From Lycium barbarum (Eukaryota; Streptophyta; Magnoliopsida; Solanales; Solanaceae): a stretch of 64,000 nt of DNA. The stretch covers positions 16,252,203-16,316,202 of the forward strand of contig NC_083341.1 of NCBI RefSeq assembly GCF_019175385.1, written 5' to 3'. This document shows positions 21,836-33,113 of this stretch, in pieces. Below the pieces are notes generated by a model. It was not told the origin of the DNA. It saw only the letters and a list, made by a program, of their open reading frames with translations, and did not search any database. The position numbers and the translations under genes are program-made. Positions within the stretch are counted from its first letter, which is position 1. The number at the start of each line of letters is the position of its first letter.

Positions 21836-22116
21836 TAGAGAAACAGGAAAGAGAATATGGCCAACAGAGTCATCAGGCAAAAAGAAGACTTGGGAGAAAG
21901 GACGCTCGCTTTGTTTCACGGTTCCCAAGTTGCAGAACCCAAAATATATAATGTTCGCAGCCTTGCAAGGATTGCACGTCGAACGGTTTGATCTTTATTA
22001 TAACAATTATGCCTCTCGAGTATCAATAATTTGCTAGATTCACAACAAATTAATGCTTGAGTCTTGCAAATGATTTTTCAAACATGTCGACGCATAAATA
22101 TTATTGTTTTCAAATG

Positions 22117-22370
22117 CTCTCAAATGCACTGCGCATGCACTGCTATTTTAAATACCACACACTGCTGCTTTTAATTCCCCGCACTGCATGCACTATTATT
22201 TTTAATACCACGCACTGCATATGCACTATTGCTTTAAACTCCCCGCACTGCATGCACTACTATTTTAAATACCACGCACTACATACGCACTACTGTTTTC
22301 AAATGCCCCGCACTGCAAAAGCAACCGCACCTGCATTACATTATTACTTTCAAATGCCCTGCAAAGGCAC
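22117..22370 (+). repeat. Degenerate CGCACTGCATGCACTA repeat
   Basis: Alternating phrases 'tttaaataccacgcactgcat' and 'tttaaactccccgcactgcat' recur every 30-35 bp, about seven times, forming imperfect dimers of roughly 64 bp. Confidence 0.7.
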
Positions 22371-22397
22371 ATCATCATTGTTCCCAAAAGCACCGCA

Positions 22398-22790
22398 TTT
22401 AGGCCCGTCCGCCTTTAATAGGACATTTAGGCTCGTCTGCCTTTAATAGGACTTTAGGCTCGTCCGCCTTTAATAGGACACTTTAGGCTTGTTCGCCTTT
22501 AATTGAACATTTTAGGCTCGTCCGCCTTTAATAGGACATTTTAGGCTCGTCCGCCTTTAATAGGACATTTTAGGCCCGTCCGCCTTTAATAGGACATTTA
22601 GGCCCGTCCGCCTTTAACAGGACATTTAGGCTTGTCCGCCTTTAATAGGACATTTAGGCTTGTCCGCCTTTAATTGGACATTTGGGCTTGTCCGCCTTTA
22701 TTATGACATTAAGCTTGTCCGCCTTTAATTGGACGTTTTAGGCTAGTCCGCCTTTAATAGGACATTTTAAGCTCGTTCGCCTTTATATAT
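22398..22790 (+). repeat. 28-30 bp tandem array, about 14 units
   Basis: The unit reads approximately TTAGGCTCGTCCGCCTTTAA followed by TAGGACAT. Starts are spaced 27-30 bp from 22401 to about 22770, with few substitutions. It passes directly into the 104-bp array. Confidence 0.9.
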
Positions 22791-22794
22791 TGCC

Positions 22795-23945
22795 TGGGCC
22801 ATGCACCGCCCTTTTAAATTTCTGCATAAGGCTGTGCACCGCCTTTCATATGATGCATGGGCTGCGCACCGCCCTTCGCATCGCTTTCATATATTTACTG
22901 GGCCATGCACCGCCCTTTTAAATTTTTGCATAAGGCCATGCACCGCCTTTCATATGATGCATGGGCTGCGCACCGCCCTTCGCATCGCTTTCATATATTG
23001 CCTGGGCCATGCACCGCCCTTTTTAAATTTCTGCATAAGGCTGTGCACCGCCTTTCATATGATGCATGGGCTGCGCACCGCCCTTTCTATCGCTTTCATA
23101 TTGCCTGGGCCATGCACCGCCCTTTTAAATTTCTGCATAAGGCCATGCACTGCCTTTCATATGATGCATGAGCTGCGCACCGCTCTTCGCATCGCTTTCA
23201 TATATTTACTGGGCCATGCACCGCCCTTTTAAATTTCTGCATAAGGCCATGCACCGCCTTTCATATGATGCATGGGCTGCGCACCGCCCTTCGCATCGCT
23301 TTCATATATTGCCTGGGCCATGCACCGCCCTTTTTAAGTTTCTGCATAAGGCTGTGCACCGCCTTTCATATGATGCATGGGCCGCGCACCGCCCTTTGCA
23401 TCGCTTTCATATATTACTTGGGCCATGCACCGCCTTTTAAAATTTTCGCATAAGGCTGCGCACCGCCTTTCATATGATGCATGGGCCGCGCACCACCCTT
23501 TGCATCGCTTTCATATATTACTTGGGCCATGCACCGCCTTTTAAAATTTTCGCATAAGGCTGCGCACCGCCTTTCATATGATGCATGGGCCGCGCACCGC
23601 CCTTTGCATCGCTTTCATATATTACTTGGGCCATGCACCGCCCTTTAAAATTTTCGCATAAGGCTGCGCACTGCCTTTCATATGATGCATGGGCCGCGCA
23701 CCGCCCTTTGCATCGCTTTCATATATTACCTGGGCCATGCACCGCTCTTTAAAACTTTCGCATAAGGCTGCGCACCGCCCTTTGCATCGCTTTCATATAT
23801 TGCTTGGGCCATGCACCGCCCTTTAAAATTTTCGCATAAGGTTGCGCACCACCGCCTTTCATGTTGCATGGGCTGCGCACCGCCCTTTGTAGTTTCTGCA
23901 TAAGGCTGCGCATCGCCCTTTGAAAAATTTCTGCATAAGACATCG
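22795..23945 (+). repeat. 104-bp tandem array, about ten units
   Basis: Unit starts (ATGCACCGCC) at 22801, 22905, 23009, 23112, 23216, 23320, 23425, 23529, 23633, 23737 and 23811 give a period of 103-105 bp, with a shortened last unit. Each unit contains three GCACCGCC phrases, so it arose from a shorter subrepeat of about 33 bp. Tat-lineage 3' regions are known sources of satellite DNA. The ORFs that run through it are by-products of repetition. Confidence 0.95.
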
Positions 23946-24345
23946 CACCGCACCTGCCCTGTCTTATTATTATTTTCAAATGCCCTGCGTGCGCTCGCAG
24001 CCGCATTTCACCGCACTTGCATCACTTTACTTCAATATTTATTTGTTACTGACTATTTTTATCTAATTTAAAGTTTCGCAGGAGCTTTAGCGCAACGTGG
24101 AACTATTTCTTCGGCAGCGAACTGGGGCAATACGTCGGGAAGGATAAGCAAACTTCCGACAAGGGTCAATGATCTACCTCGAACACTCGGTTCCAATTCC
24201 AAATATCCCGCCCGCATTCCAGCACACTCAATTTTCAGAGTTCTATCACAATACCCAGTGTCATCATAACTCGACACTAGGACAATATTTTGCAAAGATG
24301 CGTACCAATCGTAATTTGCCAGTCATAAGTGTCGTAGACATCCCA

Positions 24346-24413
24346 GAACTACACTCGACCTGATTCTCGTGCAGCCCGAGATATGTAGGCAACTCAGAGA
24401 ACGGAGTTCGGTC
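24346..24413 (+). ncRNA. TAGGC three-way-junction motif, copy 3
   Basis: GAACTAC start; GACC (24357-24360) with GGTC (24410-24413); AT-CTCG (from 24363) with CGAGAT (24377-24382) around one bulged T; TAGGC at 24386-24390; AACTC (24391-24395) with GAGTT (24404-24408). It lies 102 bp before the 3' LTR. Both hairpin sequences differ from copies 1 and 2 yet remain paired. Confidence 0.6.
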
Positions 24414-24500
24414 ATAATCCTTTCAAGTTTCCTTTAGCCGGGACAAAATAGGCTACTAAGTCGACGTCTTTGCCCGACAACTCTTTTCATCATTACCGGG

Positions 24501-24515
24501 CAAAGAGGGACAAGT
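24501..24515 (+). other. Polypurine tract, gag-only element
   Basis: CAAAGAGGGACAAGT immediately before the 3' LTR, the expected plus-strand priming site. Confidence 0.75.
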
Positions 24516-27423
24516 TGTTGACACCCAATTTTGTCCCACCTTTCCTCCAAAATACCTATTTTTCGCTTCTAATATTTTGGCAAATTTAAAAAATAATTAT
24601 CTGCATTTTTACTATAATTAGCTTTTATTAATACCGGCATTTCATTATCCTGTCATTTACTACCATTATTATTATTATTTGTTACTATTTTTTTATTATT
24701 ATTACTAGTATTGTCATAATTATCATTTCAGCATTTTTTACCATCTTACGCACACGCATCGCATTTATCTTCGCATAATTAGATAACAGCATTTACTTAC
24801 TGTTGAATTTCAAATATTATTGCACTGCTATTATGACGGCATATAATTTATTATCCGAGTATTAGTAATTTCACATTTTATATTACGTAATTTAAATTGG
24901 TCTTTTATTTAAATATAGTAGCCCAATCAACTCATAAATATTTTTTAGACCAGTCCATGTTTTATTACACTAGCCCATTCATTTAATACCCAGTCCAAAA
25001 TAAACTGATCCAGCCCAATCCCCTCTTCAACAAAAGAAAAGAACCCCTAGGGTTCTTTCCCTTCCCATTTTTTTCTCCGCCGCACCTCCCCTCCCCATTT
25101 CCTTTCATCTCCCTTTCTCTCTCTCTCTCCATCACCCGCCCCCATCCTCGCCTGTCCCCCACTCCACTCTCGCTCCACTTTCGTCTGTCACCCCACTCCC
25201 GCTGTCCCCCCACGCGTCTGTCACCCCATTCCCTCTTTGTTCCCCGCTCTTCTCTCTCTCCCGCTCCTCCCTCTTTCTTCAACGCCAAAAGATCAAAAAC
25301 CCTATAAATGGTGGTGAGTTGAAGGGGTAAAAGAGGTTTTTTGGGAAGTCAAAAAAGAAACCCTCCCTGAAAAAGTAGTTCTTCAGCTTGGAATACTCCT
25401 GAAAACATCAGTCCCTAATCGCACGAATTCCCCTTTTGAATACTAGTTTTTTTCTAGATATTGACTCAAGCATTAAATCCTTTTTTCTGTCTTGCCCTTG
25501 TTATTCGTTTTGAATCCGAGCATCACCAGCCCGGACTTGGTAGTCTTCGAGGTAGATCGGAGACTCGAAGCCTCACTTCGCTGCGCCCGGAGAAGGTAAT
25601 TCCCCTCCCTTTTTATCGTTTGCATTTTGCTCGGTTTCTATAGTTATATGAAGTTAATGATGTATTGTATCGGCATATTTTTATGATTAAGTGCGTTTTG
25701 TGTTGTTGTTTGGTTCAGCCACTATGTGGTAAAGGTTAGACTAATTTCAGTTTTCGTTTACACATATCGTTCAAGTTCCAGACCTATGTTACCTTATCAA
25801 AAAAAATTAATTAGCTTGATTGAGTTTTACGGGTTCAAATGCTAGTTCCTTTCCCACCACGCTTGAAATGAAAAGATTAGTTGTCCTTTTAATTTATTAG
25901 TATGAACATTCAAAAACAATTGTTTGGTTCTGTTTTAGTCCCATTTGAATCAAGTTCGAAGCTTTTGAACGCTTGTCCTCAAGTTCGAAGCTGTACTAGC
26001 ATATAAGTTATTCAAGCCGTCGTGTTATGGTGGTTCCTCATTCCTGTGAAATTGCCATTATTTCCCAGTATTTTAGTTCCTCTAAGTTAAAAGTCTACCT
26101 GGGCTGCTGGTTATTTTTAACTTGTTGTTCATCTTGATTATTGAAACACTTAGTCTGAAACTGTTTTTAGAAAGCTCAGAGATAGATAGATTGTTTGATT
26201 GTGTTTTGCTTGGTAAATTAATTTTATCTACTCCTTAAATTCAGTAGGGTATTAACTGAGTCTAGAAACTGGTTCAAATATTCCAAGAGGATTAGTTTAT
26301 AAACGTTAGGGTGATCTTGAATAAACTCTTAAATTTAGAAGTTATTACTTGTAGAACTCATTGGCGGATTTGTAGAAATCCTTAAAGTTGTGTTCTTCTT
26401 AGTTTGGTTTGAGTGGTTCTTATCCTCAACCTTTGTGTCTAACCTCAAATGTGCTAGAATTAGAATCTTAAATGATGAATAAGATCCAAAAAAAAAAAAT
26501 TGTTTATGCCTACATCATAGCCATATCTGTTAATTCTCGTAATCAAAGAATAGTGTGTGTACTCTTAGTTGCTATGTGGAAGAGGTTTTGAATTCCAAAA
26601 AATAATCAAAATGAAGAATGTATGTTTAAATTATTATATATTCTTTGCAAAACACAACTTTATGTGAAGATCATTTGCTAATTGTTATTTCTCTCATTTT
26701 TTTTCTACATGTACACATCGGAGCAAACGGAGTCTTAATTCGGGACTTTATCAAAACAAAGTCTCAAGATGAGACTCGGCACATCCCTCCATGTAGTCAT
26801 CTCGTGTCGCGACTCTTAAATCACCTCGAGCAGGCGAAACTCGTTAGAGATCTCCTGCAACATTTTATCTTTTTTTCTTATCATTCATTTCCTCTCATCC
26901 ATCTTTATGATTGCTAATTTGTCTGTGTTTTGGACTGTGTGCGGTTTAGAATTAGGTGTAGAATCTATGATTCAAGTAGGATTAGAAAGGGGTAGATTTT
27001 ACCGTTTAGGATCATCGCTCTGAACATTAAGTACTTATTTTCACCCTATAGAGTGCATCATTCATATAATAACACTTTAAAACTTTGTTAGTCACAAGTT
27101 ATCCTTTTTTTTTTTTTCTTCAAAGCTACTTTCTCAAATTTTTGAACTTTAACTAATTAACCTAAGTCTGGCCGGACAACCGTAGTTAACGGATTCTAAA
27201 GGATGCCTAACCCCTTCCCTTTAGGATAATATAGAACCCTTACCTAGAATCATACTGATTAAGCAAGCTATTAACGGAGGTTTAGTTAGCTTTACCTTAG
27301 TTAATAATTAGGTGTCCTAATTCACCATAAAATTAATTAGGTGGCGACTCCTTAAAACAAAGCAACATAGGAATCTATAATATGTTGTACTCCGATTCAA
27401 CCCGGTTAAAATGGGGTATAACA
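24516..27423 (+). mobile_element. 3' LTR of gag-only element
   Basis: 2908 bp, about 99.8% identical to the 5' LTR by eye. It has a TATA box at 25303-25309 and ends GGTATAACA, then the duplication ATCAT. Confidence 0.95.
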
Positions 27424-27428
27424 ATCAT
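27424..27428. repeat. Target duplication, right copy (gag-only element)
   Basis: ATCAT, matching 7374-7378. Athila-1 sequence resumes after it. Confidence 0.9.
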
Positions 27429-27648
27429 ATAAATTTTCTTTAAAAAATAAATAAATTTAGTGTTCCTACAGTTTCATCGTTACATCACCTCTATTCTTAC
27501 CATCATTATAACTTTTTCTATTATCATTATATATACATCCTTTATATAGAAGTGCTATAATATTTCATTATTAGTACTACCATCCGTTGTTCTCATCACT
27601 CTTGTCTATATAAAAGTGATTTTTCTTATTATTGGTGTTAAAAGATAG

Positions 27649-27650
<2 letters not shown>

Positions 27651-27704
<54 letters not shown>
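27651..27704. repeat. ATT microsatellite
   Basis: About 17 ATT units in the Athila-1 leader just before gag. Confidence 0.9.
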
Positions 27705-27722
27705 GCAATATTACTGTAGTTT

Positions 27723-28214
27723 ATGACCCGCTCTTCTTCAAAAAAGTTGGCATATTACGATCCAGAAATTGAAAGATCTATTCGTTTGCGCAGGAAGAAA
27801 CAAACATCCGCTTCTCAAAGCGTAACTCGTGAAGAAATGGAGCATCAACCAGGAGTTGAAAATCAACCACCAGGAATTCCACCACCACTTGTTCCAGAAG
27901 ATCAGTTTGACGAAGTGGTTCCAAGACTAGCAAATAGAATTCTAAGGGATTATGCTAGACCAGATCACTTCATCTGTGAATCTAGTGTGAGGAACCCTCT
28001 AGTTGCAGCTAACAACTTCGAAATCAGGACTGGATTAATTCAAACAATTCAACAATCATGTACATTCACCGGTGATCTTAGTGAAGATCCACATAGTCAT
28101 CTGATTGATTTCTTAGAATTAGTTGAAACTGCTAAATATAATAGAGTATCCCCTGAAGCAATCAAGCTAAGGCTATTTCCTTTTTCTTTAAAAGGAGATG
28201 CCAAGACTTGGTAG
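27723..28214 (+). pseudogene. gag: Athila-1 Gag, N-terminal part
   Basis: 163 codons starting MTRSSSKK and reading into a retrotransposon Gag domain (DPHSHLIDFLELVETAKYN, FPFSLKGDAKTW). The frame is closed by TAG right after KTW, a place where homologues continue with a conserved LPQGSITTWDQM-like string; that string is present just after the stop in the same frame. The start follows the microsatellite in the leader. It would form the capsid; here it is a broken copy. Confidence 0.85.
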
Positions 28215-28930
28215 CGAAGTTTGCCTCAAGGGTCTATCACCACTTGGGATCAGATGACTCAAAATTTTTTAAATAAATATTTTTCCCCTGCTAAAACCAC
28301 AAAGTTAAGACAAGATATTACTAATTTCTTGCAAACTGACATGGTTAATACCATCTAAACCATGAAAATCAAGCAACCAACCAAAATGATGAGCAGACCG
28401 TCGGATACAAGCCATATTCTTTTGGTAGTCCATTGGCACAAAAACATCCAGGCTTTCAATGGAGCAATCCAAATGGTGCTGAAAACTCCCAAAGCTTTCA
28501 AAAGCAATAGATACAGGGTCCACCTGGATACTAGAATCAAAATCGAGGGCCATCAAATTTCAAACCATATCAACAAATAACTCCATATTAGCAGAGGCCG
28601 CAACAAGCACATACGAATCTTGATGACCTATTGTATAAGTACATCAAATCCACTGATGAAAAAATGGAGAGTCAAAATTCAACTCTAAAAAATCTAGAAA
28701 TTCAGTTAAGCTAGTTGGCAACTCTTGTGTCCGAGAAGATTCAACGTCACTGACCAAGCAATACACAGAAAAATTCAAAGGAGCACTTTAAAGCCATCAC
28801 TTTACAGTCAGGTAAGAACCTTGATGAACCTTACAAGGACACCCAAGAAAAGAATCAATCATCATAACAGGTAGACAAAGGTAAGAATGCTGAAACACCC
28901 TCTGAACAATCAGAAGAAAAAGAAAAGAAA
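28215..28930 (+). pseudogene. Athila-1 Gag, decayed C-terminal part
   Basis: Gag-like reading continues in changing frames (for example FLNKYFSPAKTTKLRQD near 28265, then a YKPYSFGSPLAQKHPGFQW stretch near 28400) with several stops and an apparent deletion near 28350. No zinc knuckle is visible, so it was probably lost in that deletion. The region joins the protease/RT ORF at 28931. Confidence 0.75.
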
Positions 28931-30340
28931 ATGGAAGAGGAAAATATTCTCCCCGTGAAAATTCCTTTTCCCCAAAAAATGAAGAAAGAAAAGCTTGATA
29001 GTCAATTTTCCAAGTTTTTGGATATTTTAAAACAAATTCACATTAATATTCCTTTTATTGATGCTTTATTACAAATGCCTTCATATGCCAAGTTTCTCAA
29101 AGAAATTTTGTCAAGCAAAAGAAAACTGGAAGACACTTCTATGGTAGTACTTACTGAAAAATGTAGTGCTATACTTCAAAACAAACTACCACAAAAGCTC
29201 GGGGATCCAGGTAGTTTTACAATTCCATGCACTTTGGGAGGAGTATATTTTGAAAAAACACTTTGTGACTCTGGGGCTTCAATAAATCTAATGCCGTTTT
29301 CTATTTTTAGAAAATTGGATCTTGGTGAAATAAAAAACACAAGTGTTTCTCTTCAGTTTGCAGATCAAAGTACTAAAAAACCTAAGGGAATAATTGAAAA
29401 TATTCTTGTAAGTGTTGATAAGTTCGTTTTCCCTGTGGATTTTATAGTACTTGAAATGCAGGAATGTTCTGATGAACCGATAATTTTGGGTAGACCATTT
29501 CTTGCTACAGGAAGAGCAATCATAGATGTCTATCAAGGACAATTAATTTTAAGAGTAGATGAAGAAAGAGTCATTTTTGATATGCGAAAAATGCTAAGAT
29601 TTTCAGGAGATGAGATACCATCCCCATGTTTTTCAATTGACGTGATTAGTGATCTTGCAGATGAATTCAAAGATGATAAATTGATTCTAGATTCTATGGA
29701 AAGATGCTTGTCCAAATCTGGCACCTCACAAGATGATGATCCCACCATCAGGAGCGAAGCTGAAATATTGGAAAAACATTATAAGGATGAGGAGATACAA
29801 TCGGAAGAAGTTCAACCAAAAATTGAACTCAAAATTCTTCCTTCTCATTTGAAATATGTTTATCTTGAGCATAAATTATTTCCAGTAATTATTTCATCTT
29901 CTCTGTCTACTGAACAGGAAGACAGTTTAATTGAAGTACTACGAGCACACAAAGGAGCCTTAGGGTGGACAGTGGAAGATATCAAAGGGATTAGTCCAGC
30001 TATTTGTACGCACAAAATCCTCATGGAAGATAGCTACAAACCAATAGTCCAACCCCAAAGGAGATTGAATCCTACAATGCAAGAAGTGGTGAAAAATAAA
30101 ATAATTAAACTTCTTACGGCAGGTATCATCTACCCCATTTCTGATAGCCCTTGGGTAAGTCCTGTTCAAGTAGTACAAAAAAAAGGAGGTATGACGGTCA
30201 TAAAAAATGAAAATAATGAACTCATACCTACTGGAACAATTACTGGATGGAGAGTTATATTGATTGTAGACGCCTCAATGATGCCACCAGAAAAGACCAT
30301 TTTCCTTTACCATTTATTGATCAAATGTTGGAAAGGGTAG
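28931..30340 (+). pseudogene. pol: Athila-1 protease and N-terminal reverse transcriptase
   Basis: A 469-codon open stretch. Residues 20-65 are the helical segment typical of Athila before the protease (FSKFLDILKQIHINIPF). The aspartic protease active site CDSGASINLMP is near residue 112, and its ILGRPFLATGRAIID partner near 185. A linker follows, then the RT start (IIKLLTAGIIYPISDSPWVSPV). A frameshift near 30255 moves the RT core into the next frame (30247 onward), so a full Pol cannot be made. There is no credible start codon at 28931 itself; the ORF was originally fused to Gag. Confidence 0.88.
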
Positions 30341-31695
30341 CAGGATATGGTTTTTACTATTTTCTTGATGGATATTCAGGTTATAACCAGATACCAATAG
30401 CACCAGAAGATCAGGATAAGACAAATTTCACATGTCCCTATGGAACATATGCCTATAGGAGAATGCCATTTGGTTTATGTAATGCACCTGCCACATTTCA
30501 ACATTGTATGTCAGCAATTTTCTCAAACATGACCGAAAAATTTCTAGAGATTTTTATGGATGATTTCACTCTTTTTGGAAAATCATTTGAAGATTGTCTT
30601 TACCATTTGACCTTAGTTCTTAAGAGATGTGAAGAGAAAAACTTGATTCTTGATTGGGAGAAATGCCATTTTATGGTTACAGAAGGAATTGTTCTAGGTC
30701 ATAAAATCACCGCTAAAGGGATAGAAGTTGATAAGGCTAAAATTGATGTTATAGCAAGATTACCCCCTCCCACAACAGTTAAAAGCATTAGAAGTTTTTT
30801 AGGACATGCAGGTTTTTACAGACGGTTCATAAAAGACTTTTCAAAGATTTCAAAACCGCTGACTAACCTTTTTATGAAAGATGTTAAGTTTGAATTTTCA
30901 GGTGATTGTTTGAAGGCATTTGAAACCCTTAAGTAAAGATTGTCAACAACTCCTATAGTTGTGTCCCCTGATTGGAGCCAACCTTTTGAGATCATGTGTG
31001 ATGCTAGTGATACGGCCGTAGGAGCTGTTTTAGGCCAGAAAAAAGACAAGATTTTTCGTCCAGTTTACTATGGTAGTAGAACATTGAATGAGGCTCAGTT
31101 GAATTATGCAACGACAAAAAAAGAATTACTGGCAGTAGTATTTGCATTTGACAAGTTTCGTTCCTATTTAATAGGGACCAAGGTTACTGTTTTTACTGAC
31201 CATGCAGCTTTAAAATACCTCTTAGCGAAGAAAGATGATCGACCGAGATTGTTAAGATGGATTTTACTTCTGCAAGAATTTGACCTTGAAATAAAAGACA
31301 AGAAAGGAACTGAAAATCAAGTAGCTGACCATTTGTCTAGATTAGAGAACCCTCCTCTTGAGTTTACTGAGATAAAAGAAGAATTTCTCGATGAGCATAT
31401 TTTTTCTGTTGTAACTCAACCACCCTGGTTTGCAGATATCGCAAATTACTTGGTTGGAAAGTGGACACCTCAAGATCTCACTTATCAACAAAGAAAAAAG
31501 CTTATGTCTGATGCTAAATATTACCTGTTGGATGAACCTTACTTGTTTAAAAATTGTGAAGATAATATCATTAGACGTTGCGTACTCGAAGAGGATATCA
31601 AGAACATACTTTACCACTGTCATGGGGGAGCAATTGGAGGACATTATGCAGCCAACCGAACTGGCTTTAAAGTTTTGGAAGCTGGATTCTTCTAG
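30247..31695 (+). pseudogene. pol: Athila-1 reverse transcriptase core and RNase H
   Basis: RT motifs in order: KDHFPLPFIDQML, FLDGYSGYNQI, MPFGLCNAPATFQ and the catalytic FMDDF. The connection follows, then a TAA at 30934-30936 after ETLK, then RNase H ([40 protein letters not shown]) and an H2C2-like segment (YHCHGGAIGGHYAANRT). A TAG at 31693-31695 ends this stretch inside the zinc finger. This would make the DNA copy of the element; the stops show it is inactive. Confidence 0.88.
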
Positions 31696-32701
31696 CCGAC
31701 AATATGTAAAGATATTCGGGCATATGTTACACAATGTGATAAATGTCATAGAACAGGTAATATCACTAACATAGATGAAATGCCATTACAATCAATACAG
31801 GTATGTGAAATATTTGATGTTTGGGGAATAGATTTTATGGGTCCTTTTCCTTCTTCTCACTCTTATACATATATCCTTGTAGCTGTGTATTATGTATCAA
31901 GGTGGGTTGAAGCAATTCCTACAAAAAAAAAAAAATGATGCTCGTACCGTGTGTTATTTTCTTAGAAAAAATATTTTTACCAGATTCGGCACACCACGAG
32001 TCATCATTAGCGATCAAGGGACTCATTTCATCAATAAGCAATTTTCTTCGTTGCTGTCAAAATATGGTGTGACTCATAAAACAGAAACACCATATCATGC
32101 TCAAACTCAAGGGCAAGTTGAGGTATCCAACCATGAATTAAAAAGAATACTTGAAATGACAGTTGGAATCTCAAGAAAAGACTGGGCTTTAAAATTAGAT
32201 GATGCTCTATGGGCATACCGAACGGCTTTCAAAACGCCAATCGGAACATCTCTGTATAGATTAGTCTTTGGAAAAACTTGTCATTTAATTGTTGAATTAG
32301 AACACAAAGATTTTTGGGCGTTAAGAGCACTAAATTATGAATTAACCTCTGCTGGAAAAAATAGATTTCTCCAAATTAATGAATTAGAAGAAATGAGGTT
32401 GGGAGCCTATGAAAATACGAGAATTTTTAAAGAAAAAAAATGGCATGACAGTTTGATCCGACCAAAGAGTTTTAAAATTGGAGATTTGGTACTTCTTTAT
32501 AATAGAAGGCTTAGGCTATTTCCAGGAAAACTAAAATCCCGGTGGACAGGTCCTTACAATGTTACAAATGTCACTTCATATGAAGCTATTGAAATTCAAC
32601 AGATCAATGGAAGAAACAAGTTTAAGGTAAATGGTCACAGGTTGAAATTATATTTTGGAGGACAATTTGAGGATCAACCATCGGTGACTCTGATTAAATA
32701 A
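31696..32701 (+). pseudogene. pol: Athila-1 integrase
   Basis: The zinc-finger cysteines (CDKCHRTG) continue from the previous piece. The catalytic core shows [10 protein letters not shown] (first Asp), IISDQGTHF (second Asp) and [13 protein letters not shown] (Glu), all three acidic residues present. The C-terminal part has [17 protein letters not shown] and stops at 32699-32701. A 13-A run at 31921-31933 shifts the frame between the two core halves, so the 269-codon ORF from 31892 starts out of frame with its first residues. No coding sequence follows before the solo LTR. Confidence 0.85.
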
Positions 32702-32872
32702 TGAATCAAGAAGTCAATAAGTCGAGCTGACGACATTAAACTCAGAACTCCTATTTCCAACCCGTAGCCATTGATGGTGAAGCAATGGAACCTCATAAGT
32801 CCAATATAAATTTGCATCAATAAATTGCTTAACCAATTAATATTGTTAATATCCAGGTTAGTGTACAACCGG
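32702..32872 (+). other. Athila-1 post-pol spacer
   Basis: Non-coding, interrupted at 32877 by the solo LTR; it continues at 37450. Confidence 0.6.
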
Positions 32873-32877
32873 AGCAT
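32873..32877. repeat. Target duplication, left copy (solo LTR)
   Basis: AGCAT, identical to 37445-37449. Confidence 0.9.
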
Positions 32878-33018
32878 TGTTGACACCCAATTTTGTCTCG
32901 CCTCTCCTCCGAAATACCTATTTACGCTTCTAATATTTTTGGAAAATTTAAAAAAATATATATTTATATTTTTTACTATAATCAATACCGGCGTTTCATT
33001 ATTCTATTACAGTTACTA

Positions 33019-33025
33019 GCCATCA

Positions 33026-33112
<87 letters not shown>
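33019..33112. repeat. ATT microsatellite, about 30 units
   Basis: An almost uninterrupted ATT run inside the solo LTR. It explains the poly-isoleucine ORF seen here. Confidence 0.95.

Positions 33113-33113
<1 letters not shown>

Larger units (their letters stand above)
7379..27423 (+). mobile_element. Young Tat/Ogre-type gag-only retrotransposon (TR-GAG-like)
   Basis: The 20,045-bp element has LTRs of 2905 bp (7379-10283) and 2908 bp (24516-27423) that begin TGTTGACACCC and end GGTATAACA. It also has a perfect duplication ATCAT, a primer site (10287-10304), one intact Gag ORF (19078-20625) and a polypurine tract. I see only six substitutions and two homopolymer length changes between the LTRs. 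No protease, RT, RNase H or integrase motif occurs in any frame. The 8.8-kb leader holds two host gene fragments, and the 3.9-kb 3' region holds tandem arrays. This matches the published idea of TR-GAGs, non-autonomous elements that keep Gag and borrow polymerase. It sits just inside Athila-1, after its primer site. Confidence 0.92.

Noticed and set aside
22801..23453. Several 60-143 codon ORFs with MHRPFKFLHKA-type repeats
   Set aside because: They are translations of the 104-bp array in shifting frames; no known domain and the repetition explains them.
22795..23945. CRISPR-like regular repeats
   Set aside because: Units are contiguous tandem repeats without unique spacers, in a plant retrotransposon.
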